Below are positions 42,112 to 49,974 of a stretch of 64,000 nucleotides of DNA, piece by piece; within the stretch, counting starts at the first letter, position 1; the number at the start of each line of letters is the position of its first letter. Source of the stretch: Fundidesulfovibrio terrae (GTDB lineage: Bacteria > Desulfobacterota > Desulfovibrionia > Desulfovibrionales > Desulfovibrionaceae); the NCBI RefSeq assembly GCF_022808915.1, contig NZ_JAKZFS010000001.1:946644-1010643 (forward strand), written 5' to 3'. Under the pieces are notes generated by a model, which was not told the origin of the DNA, searched no databases, and saw nothing but the letters and a program-made list of their open reading frames with translations. Position numbers and translations under genes: made by a program.

Positions 42112-42143
42112 TAAAAAAACGGCCGGGACTTTCGTCCCGGCCG
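42112..42143 (-). terminator. Rho-independent terminator of the porin gene
   Basis: CGGCCGGGAC and GTCCCGGCCG form a perfect 10-bp stem. On the minus strand it is followed by seven T residues. It lies 25 bases past the porin stop. Confidence 0.93.
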
Positions 42144-42167
42144 CATGGCGTGTCCGGCTAAACCCTT

Positions 42168-43619
42168 TTAGAACTGATACTTCAGGCCGAAGGCGACCTT
42201 CCAGGCGTCGCCGTTCTGGGCCTGATTGACCATACGGCGGCCCCAAACGGACTTCTCGAACTGACCGTGAGCCCAGCCGGTCTCGACGATGGCGGCCAGG
42301 TTCTCGTAGATGTTGTACTGGTTATCGAAGTTGATACCCATCACATACTCGTTGGTGGTCAGGTCGCGGCCCATTTCAACGTACTGGCCCACGCCCCACA
42401 GGAGGTTGGCCTGGCGCAGGGCACGGCCGGAGTTGGTGCCGTGAGCGTAGGTGAAGGTCAGGCGGTGGGTCAGGTCCTGAATGAAGGAGATCTTGTTCAG
42501 GGAGACCGCGAAGCCCCAGTTACCCACGTTGTTCAGACCCATGTGGCCGCCGGCGAACTGCTGGCTGCAGTCGAACAGGAAGGAGGTCGAGGGACCCCAG
42601 GACTGGACGACGGAGGGCATACGCTCGGAACCGTTGCGCATGGAGCCGTCCTCACCGGTGGAGTACCAGAAGGTCACCTGGGGGGTCAGCATGTCGAAGC
42701 CGGTGTACTCGGCGGCGACGTCGAAGAACAGGCCAGCGCGCTTGCGGCTGCCCTGGTTGGCGGCGCCCTCGCCGTACATCACGTCGGCGTAGAACTTGAA
42801 GGGATCAAGCGCGGTGACGGCGAAGGAAGCGCCGGCCCACCAGTACACGGTCTGAGACTGCTTGAAGCCCACGGGGGACAGCAAGTAGGCAGCCGAGGCC
42901 AGGTTGGTGGCCAGGGACTGGTTGGTGAAGCGGGGGGAGGAGCCGACGGCGGTGGTGTAACCAGCGTCCTTACCGGCAACAGCGATCATGCCCCAGGGAG
43001 TGGCCTTGAAGCCGTCCAGGGTGATGGGCAGAACCAGGAAGTAGCCGTCGAACTCGTCGGCGACCTGCTTGGTGGTGGGGTCGAAGTCCTTGTTGGTGTC
43101 GAGCAGGCGAGCGAAGCCGGCCACGATCTTGAACTGGTCGACGACGGGGATGGCCACCACGGCAGCGGCGGCACGGGAGCCACCGAACACCGGGTTGGAG
43201 TTCAGCATGCCGGGAGCGGAAATGGGCAGATCCATGTCCTGGAGGCCGATGGTGAACTCAATGTCGGTGCTGGGCCACTTGAACTGCAGGAAAGCCTGGT
43301 ACACGTCGATGGAGACGGCCGGGTTGTCCACGGTGAAGGTGTCGTTACCCCAAGCCTTGTTGTTCACGCGGATGCCGAAGCGGAACTTCAGGCCTTCGTT
43401 GGCGATGAAGTCGGAACGCAGGCGGAAACGCTCCCAGATGGTCAGGGAGTCACCGGTGTTGGTGCCGCGGGGGTTCCAGCCGGTGTAGTTGATGTTGTTC
43501 CAGAAGTTGGCGTGGATACGGGCGTCGCCGGTCATCTTGACCTCGGTGGCGGCGGAGGCGAAAGCCACGCAGCCGAACACCATGGCGACGAGCAGGGCCA
43601 GGGTCGTAAAGCGCTTCAT
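42168..43619 (-). CDS. Outer-membrane porin (Desulfovibrio homotrimeric-porin type)
   Basis: The 483-residue protein has a signal peptide (MKRFTTLALLVAMVFGCVAF, cleaved after ASA) and a beta-barrel mature part with alternating strands, rich in Asn and aromatic residues, such as VKMTGDARIHANFWNNINYTG. The last residue is Phe (GLKYQF), the mark of outer-membrane barrels. Codon use is strongly biased, and a strong promoter, AAGGAG and terminator are present, all signs of high expression. It resembles the homotrimeric porins annotated in Desulfovibrio. It is monocistronic. The ATG is chosen because the upstream in-frame stretch is leader DNA. Confidence 0.9.
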   Translation of the reverse strand: MKRFTTLALLVAMVFGCVAFASAATEVKMTGDARIHANFWNNINYTGWNPRGTNTGDSLTIWERFRLRSDFIANEGLKFRFGIRVNNKAWGNDTFTVDNPAVSIDVYQAFLQFKWPSTDIEFTIGLQDMDLPISAPGMLNSNPVFGGSRAAAAVVAIPVVDQFKIVAGFARLLDTNKDFDPTTKQVADEFDGYFLVLPITLDGFKATPWGMIAVAGKDAGYTTAVGSSPRFTNQSLATNLASAAYLLSPVGFKQSQTVYWWAGASFAVTALDPFKFYADVMYGEGAANQGSRKRAGLFFDVAAEYTGFDMLTPQVTFWYSTGEDGSMRNGSERMPSVVQSWGPSTSFLFDCSQQFAGGHMGLNNVGNWGFAVSLNKISFIQDLTHRLTFTYAHGTNSGRALRQANLLWGVGQYVEMGRDLTTNEYVMGINFDNQYNIYENLAAIVETGWAHGQFEKSVWGRRMVNQAQNGDAWKVAFGLKYQF

Positions 43620-43712
43620 GTTCCTTACTCCTTTTGTCTTGAAGGGTTGCCGGACGATCTTCGGTTGGGGCCCACGTACCAGGGAGGCCCTTTCCCGATT
43701 AGCCATGGCTTC

Positions 43713-43741
43713 CTTCTAGCCCCCTGCAAGACCGGGTGCAA
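43713..43741 (-). promoter_or_regulatory. Porin promoter
   Basis: On the minus strand TTGCAC and TAGAAG are 17 bases apart, about 94 bases before the porin ATG. The region just upstream of -35 is very AT-rich and may act as an UP element. Confidence 0.6.
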
Positions 43742-43979
43742 CAAAAAAGTGGTGTTTTTTTGACTAAAGTAAAATTTTTTTTACGGTCCAAAAAATTGAA
43801 TCCGAGGTGTGGGATTCTTGGCGCTGCCAAGCGACGGCGAAGCCAAGTGCTCTCAATGTTACGCCGATTGAGCGCGTAAGCACGGCGGGGACGCCTTGAT
43901 GGAAGGTCGGGGATGTCGATGATGGGCCGGGCGAGCCCGGACGGCGGCGCGAGGATACGGGCCAAGCCGCGAGTGACGG
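43742..43979. other. Non-coding region between porin promoter and carbonic anhydrase terminator
   Basis: No gene is supported here. The part next to the porin promoter (43742-43800) is made of A and T runs, sharply unlike the surrounding GC-rich DNA. The rest (43801-43979) has ordinary composition and I see no motif in it. Confidence 0.6.
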
Positions 43980-44013
43980 AAAACGGCCCGGCGGGAGTCA
44001 TTCCCGCCGGGCC
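43980..44013 (-). terminator. Rho-independent terminator of the carbonic anhydrase gene
   Basis: GGCCCGGCGGGA and TCCCGCCGGGCC form a 12-bp stem, followed on the minus strand by GTTTTC. Confidence 0.85.
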
Positions 44014-44035
44014 TTCAATTAATAATAGGATGAAG

Positions 44036-44758
44036 CTAGTGCGGGCCGCCGGTGAGCTCGAGCAGCTCGGCCTGCCTGGGGTGCTCGCCCAGCCAGTTCA
44101 CCTTGCCGCTCTCCACGTCGTAGATGGCCGCCACGACCTTGGCTTGCTGGGCCTTGACCATGTCGCGCATGATGGGGCTCGACTTGAAGAGGTCCTCGAT
44201 GGCCTGGTAGGTGTTGGCTTCGATGGCCTTGTTGAGCAGGTCGGCTCCTGCCAGGCCGGGGTTGTCCGCCTTGACCTTGGTGACGGGCGGAACGATGTTG
44301 GCCACCAGGGCCGGGATGTTCCCGTGGGCCTCTTCGCCGTTGACCACGGCCGTGACCGCGCCGCACTTGGTGTGTCCCAGCACCACCACAAGGTTGGAGC
44401 CCAGGTGGTCGGCGCCGTATTCGATGGTGCCCGCCTGGTCGAAATAGGTGACGTTTCCGGCCACGCGCACCACGAAGAGGTCGCCCACGCCCGCGTCGAA
44501 CACCAGTTCCAGCGGCACGCGGCTGTCAGCGCAGCCGAGGATGGTGGCGAAGGGCTTCTGGCCCTCCTTGGCGGTCACGCTGCGGCGGAAAGCGTCCTGG
44601 TTGGGATGGATGGGTTTGGCCGCCAAGAAGCGTTCGTTGCCGCGCTGCAGGCGCTCCAGCGCCTGGTCGGGGGTGAGCGTGGGCTTGGGCGCGGAAGCCC
44701 AGACCATGGCCGCGCACAGGACCACAACCATGAGGGACAGGGACAGAATGCGTTTCAT
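44036..44758 (-). CDS. Periplasmic beta-class carbonic anhydrase
   Basis: This zinc enzyme interconverts carbon dioxide and bicarbonate. The 240-residue protein has a signal peptide (MKRILSLSLMVVVLCAAMVW, cut after ASA), which puts it in the periplasm. The zinc ligands are in GCADSRVP (Cys and Asp) and GHTKCGAV (His and Cys), as in beta carbonic anhydrases. It could supply bicarbonate or buffer carbon dioxide made by periplasmic formate oxidation, but this is inference. A terminator follows. The start has AAGGAG at 9 bases. Confidence 0.95.
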   Translation of the reverse strand: MKRILSLSLMVVVLCAAMVWASAPKPTLTPDQALERLQRGNERFLAAKPIHPNQDAFRRSVTAKEGQKPFATILGCADSRVPLELVFDAGVGDLFVVRVAGNVTYFDQAGTIEYGADHLGSNLVVVLGHTKCGAVTAVVNGEEAHGNIPALVANIVPPVTKVKADNPGLAGADLLNKAIEANTYQAIEDLFKSSPIMRDMVKAQQAKVVAAIYDVESGKVNWLGEHPRQAELLELTGGPH

Positions 44759-44807
44759 CGGGTCACTCCTTGTTCAGTTCTGAATGCCGGGCACTTCGTG
44801 TTCGTTC

Positions 44808-44817
44808 TCCATATGGA
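44808..44817. promoter_or_regulatory. Short palindrome between divergent genes
   Basis: TCCATATGGA is a perfect 10-bp palindrome in the control region between the carbonic anhydrase and HIRAN-like genes. Confidence 0.25.
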
Positions 44818-44946
44818 ATTGACTCACAGCCGTCCGCGCTGGGATGCTCCTCGAGCCGGGAGAGGCTGCGGATCCCCTGATGGCGCACAATACACGGTTT
44901 GTCCCGGAACGAAAACAAAAAGCGGGAAACGCGCACGGGGGAAACT

Positions 44947-45276
44947 ATGGCGTTCTGGGAAAATTTGACCGGCCTGTTCGGGAAGGGGAAACCCGCGCCG
45001 GGGCACCGCGGCGAGGTTGCGCTGGCGGTGTGCGGCCTCGAAGGCTGCGATGCGGCGTCTCTTCGCGGGCTTCGTCCTGGCGTGGAACTTGCTTTGACCA
45101 TGTCGCGTGGACGGGTGGCCGTCATGCTCAAGGGACGGCCGGCAGGCTATCTGCCGGAGGGCGATGCCGGACGCGTCGCCGCCCTCCTGGAGCAGGGAAC
45201 GGAACTCGGTTGCCGGATGGTGTCCGCCGGGGATGAAAACAACCCCGCGCGGGTTAGAATATCCATCCTGATGTAG
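44947..45276 (+). CDS. Small HIRAN-like protein
   Basis: The 109-residue protein has no signal peptide. From about residue 25 it reads like a HIRAN domain: VALAVCGLEGCDAASLRGLRPGVELAL, then VAVMLKGRPAGYLPEGDAGRVAALLEQG, with the glycine-tyrosine-leucine-proline turn typical of that fold. HIRAN domains bind DNA ends or act in DNA repair proteins, but stand-alone copies in bacteria have no known role. GGGGGAA precedes the ATG. Divergent from carbonic anhydrase, it is monocistronic as far as I can see. The family call is moderate. Confidence 0.6.
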   Translation: MAFWENLTGLFGKGKPAPGHRGEVALAVCGLEGCDAASLRGLRPGVELALTMSRGRVAVMLKGRPAGYLPEGDAGRVAALLEQGTELGCRMVSAGDENNPARVRISILM

Positions 45277-45367
45277 GGCCTGATACAGGCTTGCAACTGT
45301 CCCCGACCGGAGGTAAAGGGGAATCGGTACGGCACGCCTCACCCCACGACACGACTCACAAAACGGT

Positions 45368-45538
45368 ATGATGCACATGGAAAAGAAATCTGAACACGAT
45401 TGCCTTTTCAGGCGGCAGTATGCATCGGTCTGCTCCTCGCACCCCGAGTGGCCCGAGGAGAAGAAGCAATGGGTCGCCAGGCGCAGGGTCTACTGGACCA
45501 GGCAGGTTTTGGGGATGGATAGGGAGGAGTCTCAATAG
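45368..45538 (+). CDS. Possible small basic protein (56 residues)
   Basis: This short frame encodes a Trp-rich, charged peptide (CLFRRQYASVCSSHPEWPEE and KKQWVARRRVYWTRQVLG). The composition looks like a real protein rather than random GC-rich DNA. There is no clear ribosome-binding site, and any of three nearby ATG codons could be the start. I know no family for it. It lies in a 397-base gap between convergent genes. Confidence 0.35.
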   Translation: MMHMEKKSEHDCLFRRQYASVCSSHPEWPEEKKQWVARRRVYWTRQVLGMDREESQ

Positions 45539-45581
45539 GTTCATTCCCCGTCGGCCGGTCTTATCCGTAAGCCCTCGTTCC

Positions 45582-45615
45582 GCCCGCCCGGCAACACGGA
45601 AAGTGTGCCGGGTGG
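45582..45615. terminator. Long hairpin beyond the RND operon
   Basis: CCCGCCCGGCAACAC and GTGTGCCGGGTGGG can pair with one bulge and one mismatch around a GGAAA loop. No T run follows, so its role as the end of the RND transcript is uncertain. Confidence 0.4.
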
Positions 45616-45673
45616 GAGAACCTATAATTACGCCTTTCGCATTCCCGCCCGTGGCCGTCATCGCCGTGACGCC

Positions 45674-48600
45674 CTAGGCGCCCTCTCCCGAGGAGCCCTC
45701 CTTGGGCGGCCATAGCTTCTCGATGACTCCTTGCACCACCACATAGAACACCGGCACCACCAGAACGGCCAGCACCGTGGAGGCGATCATGCCGCCGAAC
45801 ACCGCCGTGCCCACGGCCCGCTGGCTGGCCCCGCCCGCGCCCGACGAGGTCAAAAGCGGCACCACGCCCAGGATGAAGGCGAAGCTGGTCATGAGGATGG
45901 GCCTGAAACGAAGCCTGGCGGATTCGATGGCCGCCTCGTGGACGCCGCGCCCCTTCTCCCTGAGTTCCCGGGCGAACTCCACGATGAGGATGGCGTTCTT
46001 GGAGGCCAGCGCGATCAGGAGCACCACGCCGATCTGGGTGTAGACGTTGTTGTCCATGCCGCGCACCGTGACGGCCACGGCCGTGCCCAGAAGCGCCAGC
46101 GGCACCACCAGGATCACCGACGCGGGCAAAAACCAGCTTTCGTACTGGGCGGCCAGCACCAGATAGACCAACAGGATGGCCAGGGCGAAGATGAAGTAGG
46201 CTTCCGAGCCCACGCGCTTCTCCTGGTAGCTCATGCCCGTCCACTCGAAGCCCATGGAGGAGGGCAGCTTGTCTTTGGCCAGCTGCTCCATGAGCCCCAG
46301 GGCCTCGCCCGAGCTGAACCCCGTCGCGGCCGAGCCGTAGAGCGATGCCGCCGTGTACAGGTTGTAGCGGGTGAGCACCGGGGGGCCGACGATGTCGCGG
46401 ATGGACATCACTGCGCCAAGCGGCACCATCTTGCCCTGGAGGTTGGGCACCTCCAGCCGTCGGATGTCGCTCGCGCGCAGCCGGAACATGGAGTCCGCCT
46501 GGACCCTCACCTGGTAGACGCGCCCGAACTTGTTGAAGTCGTTGACGTAGGCCGATCCCAGATAGGTCTGGAGGGTGCTGAACAGGTTGGGGATGGGCAC
46601 GCCGTAGGTCAGGGCCTGGGTGCGGTCCACGTCGGCCCAGAGCTGCGGCGTGGAGGCGTTGAACAGGGCGTTGACCGCCTCCAGGCCGGACTGGCTCCTG
46701 GCCGCGCCCATCATGGTGCGCAGGGTCTGCTCCAGTGATTTCGGCCCCAGGTTGCCCTTGTCCTGCACCACCATTTCGAAGCCGCCCGCCTGTCCCAGGC
46801 CCTGGATGGCAGGGGGGATCATGGCGAAGGCCATGGCGTCCTGGAGCTGGTGCAGGGCCATCTGGATGTGGCCCACGATGGCCTCCTGGGTCTCGCCCTT
46901 GCCGCGTTCGCTCCAGTCCTTGTAGACGGGGAAGATGGCGATGCAGTTCGGCTGGTTCACGCCGTCCATGATGGACAGGCCGCCGAAGGTGACCCAGTTG
47001 GCGATGCCCGGCGTAGTGCGCAGGATCTCGTTGAGCTTCTCGTTCACCGCGTCGCTTCGGGCCAGGGACGCGCCCGGAGGCAACTGGGCGCTGATGATGC
47101 AGTAGCCCTGGTCCTCCTCGGGCAGGAAGCCCGTGGGCAGGCGGGTGAAAATGACTCCGGTCAGCACCACCAGGCCGCAGTAGATGATCATGGCCAGCTT
47201 GGAGTGGCCCACCATGAAGGTCACGGCCCGGGTGTAGATGTCCTCGAACTTCTGGTAAACGACGTTGAAGCCCCGGAAGAAGAAGTTCTTCTCGCCGACG
47301 TGGGGTTTGAGCCACAGGGCGCACTGGGTGGGCTTGAGGGTGGCGGCGTTGATGGCCGAAATGAGCGCCGTGGAGGCGATGACCAGGGCGAACTGCCGGT
47401 AGAGCTGGCCGGTGATGCCCGGCAGGAAGGCCGCGGGCATGAACACCGAGGTCAGGACCAGGGTGATGCCGATGATGGGGCCGAAGAGTTCGGACATGGC
47501 CTGGATGGCCGCATCATGGGAGTTCTTGCCGTGCTCCATGTGGTGCATGGCGCCTTCCACCACGATGATGGCGTCGTCCACCACGATGCCGATGGACAGG
47601 ATGATGCCGAAAAGCGTGATCAGGTTCACCGAGAAGCCCAGGCCCGCCATGGCCACGAACGCGCCCAGGATGGTCACGGGCACGGTGGTGGCCGGGACCA
47701 GCATGGCCCGCCAGTTCTGCAGGAAGACCATGATCACGATGAGCACCAGCACCGCGGCCTCGACCAAGGTATGGTAGACGTCCTCGATGGCCCGGTTGAC
47801 GAAGATGGTGGTGTCGAAGGGTACAGAATATTCCAGGCCGGGAGGGAAATCCTTGGAGAGCTCCTTCATCTTGGCCTTGATCTTCGCGGCCACGTCCAGG
47901 GCGTTGGCCCCGGGCAGCAGGTAGGTGGCGATGCAGGTGGCGGGCTGGCCGTCCTTCTGGCCGAACACGCTGTAGGTCTTGGCCCCGAGTTCAACCCGGG
48001 CCACGTCCTTGACGCGCACCACCTTCCCGGTCTGGTTGAAGTCGGCCTTGATGATGATGTTCTCGAACTGCTCCACGTCCGCAAGGCGGCCCTGGGTCTG
48101 AATGGTGAGCTGGAAGACCTGGTCCGGCGGGGTGGGGGCCTGGCCGATCTGGCCCGAGGCCACCTGCACGTTCTGGTTGGAGATGGCGTTGACCAGGTCC
48201 TGGGCGGACAGGTTCAGCGACTTGAGCTTGTTGGGGTCCACCCAGACGCGCATGCCGTATTCGTCGGCGCCGTAGATGTTCACTGCGCCGACGCCGTTGA
48301 TGCGCGATATCTCGTCCTTGATGCGCAGATAGGCGTAGTTGGAGAGGAACAGGTCGTCGAAGCGCTTGTCGGGCGATTCCAGCGTGATCACCAGCAGGAT
48401 GGCCGTGGACTGCTTGTTGACGGTGAGGCCCTGGCGCTGCACGTCCTGGGGCAGGCGGGGGATGGCCACGTTGGCCCGGTTCTGGACCAGCACCGTGGCG
48501 ATGTCCAGGTCCGTGCCCACCTCGAAGGTGATGTTCAGCTGGTAGGAGCCGTCCGAGGAGGACTTGGACGACATGTAGAGCATCTTCTCCACGCCGTTGA

Positions 48601-48808
48601 TCTGCTGCTCCAGGGGGGCGGCCACGGTCTCGGCGACCACTTCGGGGCTCGCGCCGGGGTAGGCCGTGGAGACCTGCACGTTGGGCGGGGTGATGTCGGG
48701 GTACTGGGCCACGGGCAGCTTGATGAGCGACACAGCGCCCAGAAGCATCATGACGATGGCCAGCACGTTGGCCAGGACGGGACGTTCTATGAAGAATTTC
48801 GAGAACAT
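45674..48808 (-). CDS. RND efflux pump inner-membrane transporter (AcrB/MexB type)
   Basis: The 1044-residue proton-driven pump exports hydrophobic or amphiphilic compounds, together with the two genes before it. It begins FSKFFIERPVLANVLAIVMM, the usual first helix of hydrophobe/amphiphile efflux-1 pumps. The proton-relay aspartates are in VDDAIIVVEGAMHHME in helix 4. Two large periplasmic loops and twelve helices fit the family layout. It is the last gene of a minus-strand operon in the order outer-membrane channel, adaptor, pump. Substrates cannot be told from sequence. Confidence 0.96.
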   Translation of the reverse strand: MFSKFFIERPVLANVLAIVMMLLGAVSLIKLPVAQYPDITPPNVQVSTAYPGASPEVVAETVAAPLEQQINGVEKMLYMSSKSSSDGSYQLNITFEVGTDLDIATVLVQNRANVAIPRLPQDVQRQGLTVNKQSTAILLVITLESPDKRFDDLFLSNYAYLRIKDEISRINGVGAVNIYGADEYGMRVWVDPNKLKSLNLSAQDLVNAISNQNVQVASGQIGQAPTPPDQVFQLTIQTQGRLADVEQFENIIIKADFNQTGKVVRVKDVARVELGAKTYSVFGQKDGQPATCIATYLLPGANALDVAAKIKAKMKELSKDFPPGLEYSVPFDTTIFVNRAIEDVYHTLVEAAVLVLIVIMVFLQNWRAMLVPATTVPVTILGAFVAMAGLGFSVNLITLFGIILSIGIVVDDAIIVVEGAMHHMEHGKNSHDAAIQAMSELFGPIIGITLVLTSVFMPAAFLPGITGQLYRQFALVIASTALISAINAATLKPTQCALWLKPHVGEKNFFFRGFNVVYQKFEDIYTRAVTFMVGHSKLAMIIYCGLVVLTGVIFTRLPTGFLPEEDQGYCIISAQLPPGASLARSDAVNEKLNEILRTTPGIANWVTFGGLSIMDGVNQPNCIAIFPVYKDWSERGKGETQEAIVGHIQMALHQLQDAMAFAMIPPAIQGLGQAGGFEMVVQDKGNLGPKSLEQTLRTMMGAARSQSGLEAVNALFNASTPQLWADVDRTQALTYGVPIPNLFSTLQTYLGSAYVNDFNKFGRVYQVRVQADSMFRLRASDIRRLEVPNLQGKMVPLGAVMSIRDIVGPPVLTRYNLYTAASLYGSAATGFSSGEALGLMEQLAKDKLPSSMGFEWTGMSYQEKRVGSEAYFIFALAILLVYLVLAAQYESWFLPASVILVVPLALLGTAVAVTVRGMDNNVYTQIGVVLLIALASKNAILIVEFARELREKGRGVHEAAIESARLRFRPILMTSFAFILGVVPLLTSSGAGGASQRAVGTAVFGGMIASTVLAVLVVPVFYVVVQGVIEKLWPPKEGSSGEGA

Positions 48809-48817
48809 GGGCGGCCG

Positions 48818-49945
48818 CTACTTTTTGGATTCCTGGGGAGTGACCGGGGTGCCGGGGCGGGCCAGCTGGAGGCCGTTGACGATGACCGTCTCGTTGCCCT
48901 CCAGCCCCTTGTCGATCACCCGCAGCCCGTTGACCGCCTGTCCGGCGGTGACGGGGCGCTGCTCCACGATGTTCTTGTCGCCCACGACGAGCACGTAGTT
49001 GCCGATCTGGTCCACGCCCACCGCGCCCTCTGGGACGGTTAAGGCGTCGCGGGTCTCCAGGGGCGCGCGCAGCTTGGCGAAGAGGCCGGGAACGATGGTC
49101 CCCTTGGGATTGGGGAAGACTCCGCGCAGGAGCATGGTGCCGGTCTGCGGGTCCACGCCCAGGTCGTAGTAGTCCAGGACTCCCTGGACGGGGAAGTCCT
49201 GCTGGTTGGAGAAGCCCATATCCAGCTTGGCGCGGCCCTGCGGGTTCTTGTCCGCGTCGTGGTGCTTGGAGATGCGCAGCAGGTCGCGCTCCGAGAGGGT
49301 GAAGTAAGCGTAGATGGGGTCGTCCTTGATGATGGTGGCCAGGGTGGTGGCCTGTCCGCCAGAGCCCACCAAGTTGCCCAGGTCCACCTGGCGGCGGCTG
49401 ATGCGGCCGTCGAAGGGAGCGGCCACGCGGCAGTATCCGTAGTTGATATCTGCGATCTGGAGGCTGGCCTTGGCCGCTTCCAGGTCGGCGATGGCGGAGT
49501 CGCGCTCGCGCTGCCACTTGACCACTTCCGTGTCCGGCCCGGCGCGTTCGGCGAAGAGCTTTTTGGAGCGGGTCAGCTCCACCTCGGCCTGGGTGAGCCG
49601 GGCCTTCTGGGCGTCCACGTCGGCCTTGGCCTTGTTGACCTTGGCCAGGTAGGGGGCCGGTTCGATGATGAAAAGGGGCTGGCCCTGCTTCACGTCCTGG
49701 CCGTCCTTGAACTTGATCTCCTGAAGGAATCCCTCCACGCGGGCGGTCAGGTTCACGGTCTGCACGGCCTGGGTGTTGCCGGTGAACTCCAGGTAGTCCA
49801 CCACCGGCTGGCGCACGGGCTTGGCCACGGTGACGGATGGCGGCGGCGGCGGGACGTAGGCGTTGCGCTTGTCGCAGGCGGAGAGCCCGGCCGCCAGAGC
49901 CAGGGCCGCGAAGAGGAGCAGGCGTCGCGTCACGTGATGGCGCAT
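48818..49945 (-). CDS. RND efflux periplasmic adaptor lipoprotein (AcrA/MexA type)
   Basis: The 375-residue membrane-fusion protein links the pump to the outer-membrane channel. It has a lipoprotein signal (LLLFAALALAAGLSAC, lipid on Cys), then the biotinyl-lipoyl, alpha-hairpin and beta-barrel regions: VEGFLQEIKFKDGQDVKQGQPLF, a helical hairpin (about residues 95-150) and RVAAPFDGRISRRQVDLGNLV. I choose ATG 49945 because AAGGA is 7 bases upstream; ATG 49954 would place that site on the start. The pump gene begins nine bases after its stop. Confidence 0.95.
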   Translation of the reverse strand: MRHHVTRRLLLFAALALAAGLSACDKRNAYVPPPPPSVTVAKPVRQPVVDYLEFTGNTQAVQTVNLTARVEGFLQEIKFKDGQDVKQGQPLFIIEPAPYLAKVNKAKADVDAQKARLTQAEVELTRSKKLFAERAGPDTEVVKWQRERDSAIADLEAAKASLQIADINYGYCRVAAPFDGRISRRQVDLGNLVGSGGQATTLATIIKDDPIYAYFTLSERDLLRISKHHDADKNPQGRAKLDMGFSNQQDFPVQGVLDYYDLGVDPQTGTMLLRGVFPNPKGTIVPGLFAKLRAPLETRDALTVPEGAVGVDQIGNYVLVVGDKNIVEQRPVTAGQAVNGLRVIDKGLEGNETVIVNGLQLARPGTPVTPQESKK

Positions 49946-49974
49946 GTGGTTCATCCTTGTTTTTCAAGAAAACG

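Noticed and set aside
47991-49967. A 658-codon open frame on the minus strand spanning the RND adaptor and part of the pump gene.
   Set aside because: It is a shadow of two clear genes in another frame, as shown by its low-complexity Arg/Gly/Pro composition.
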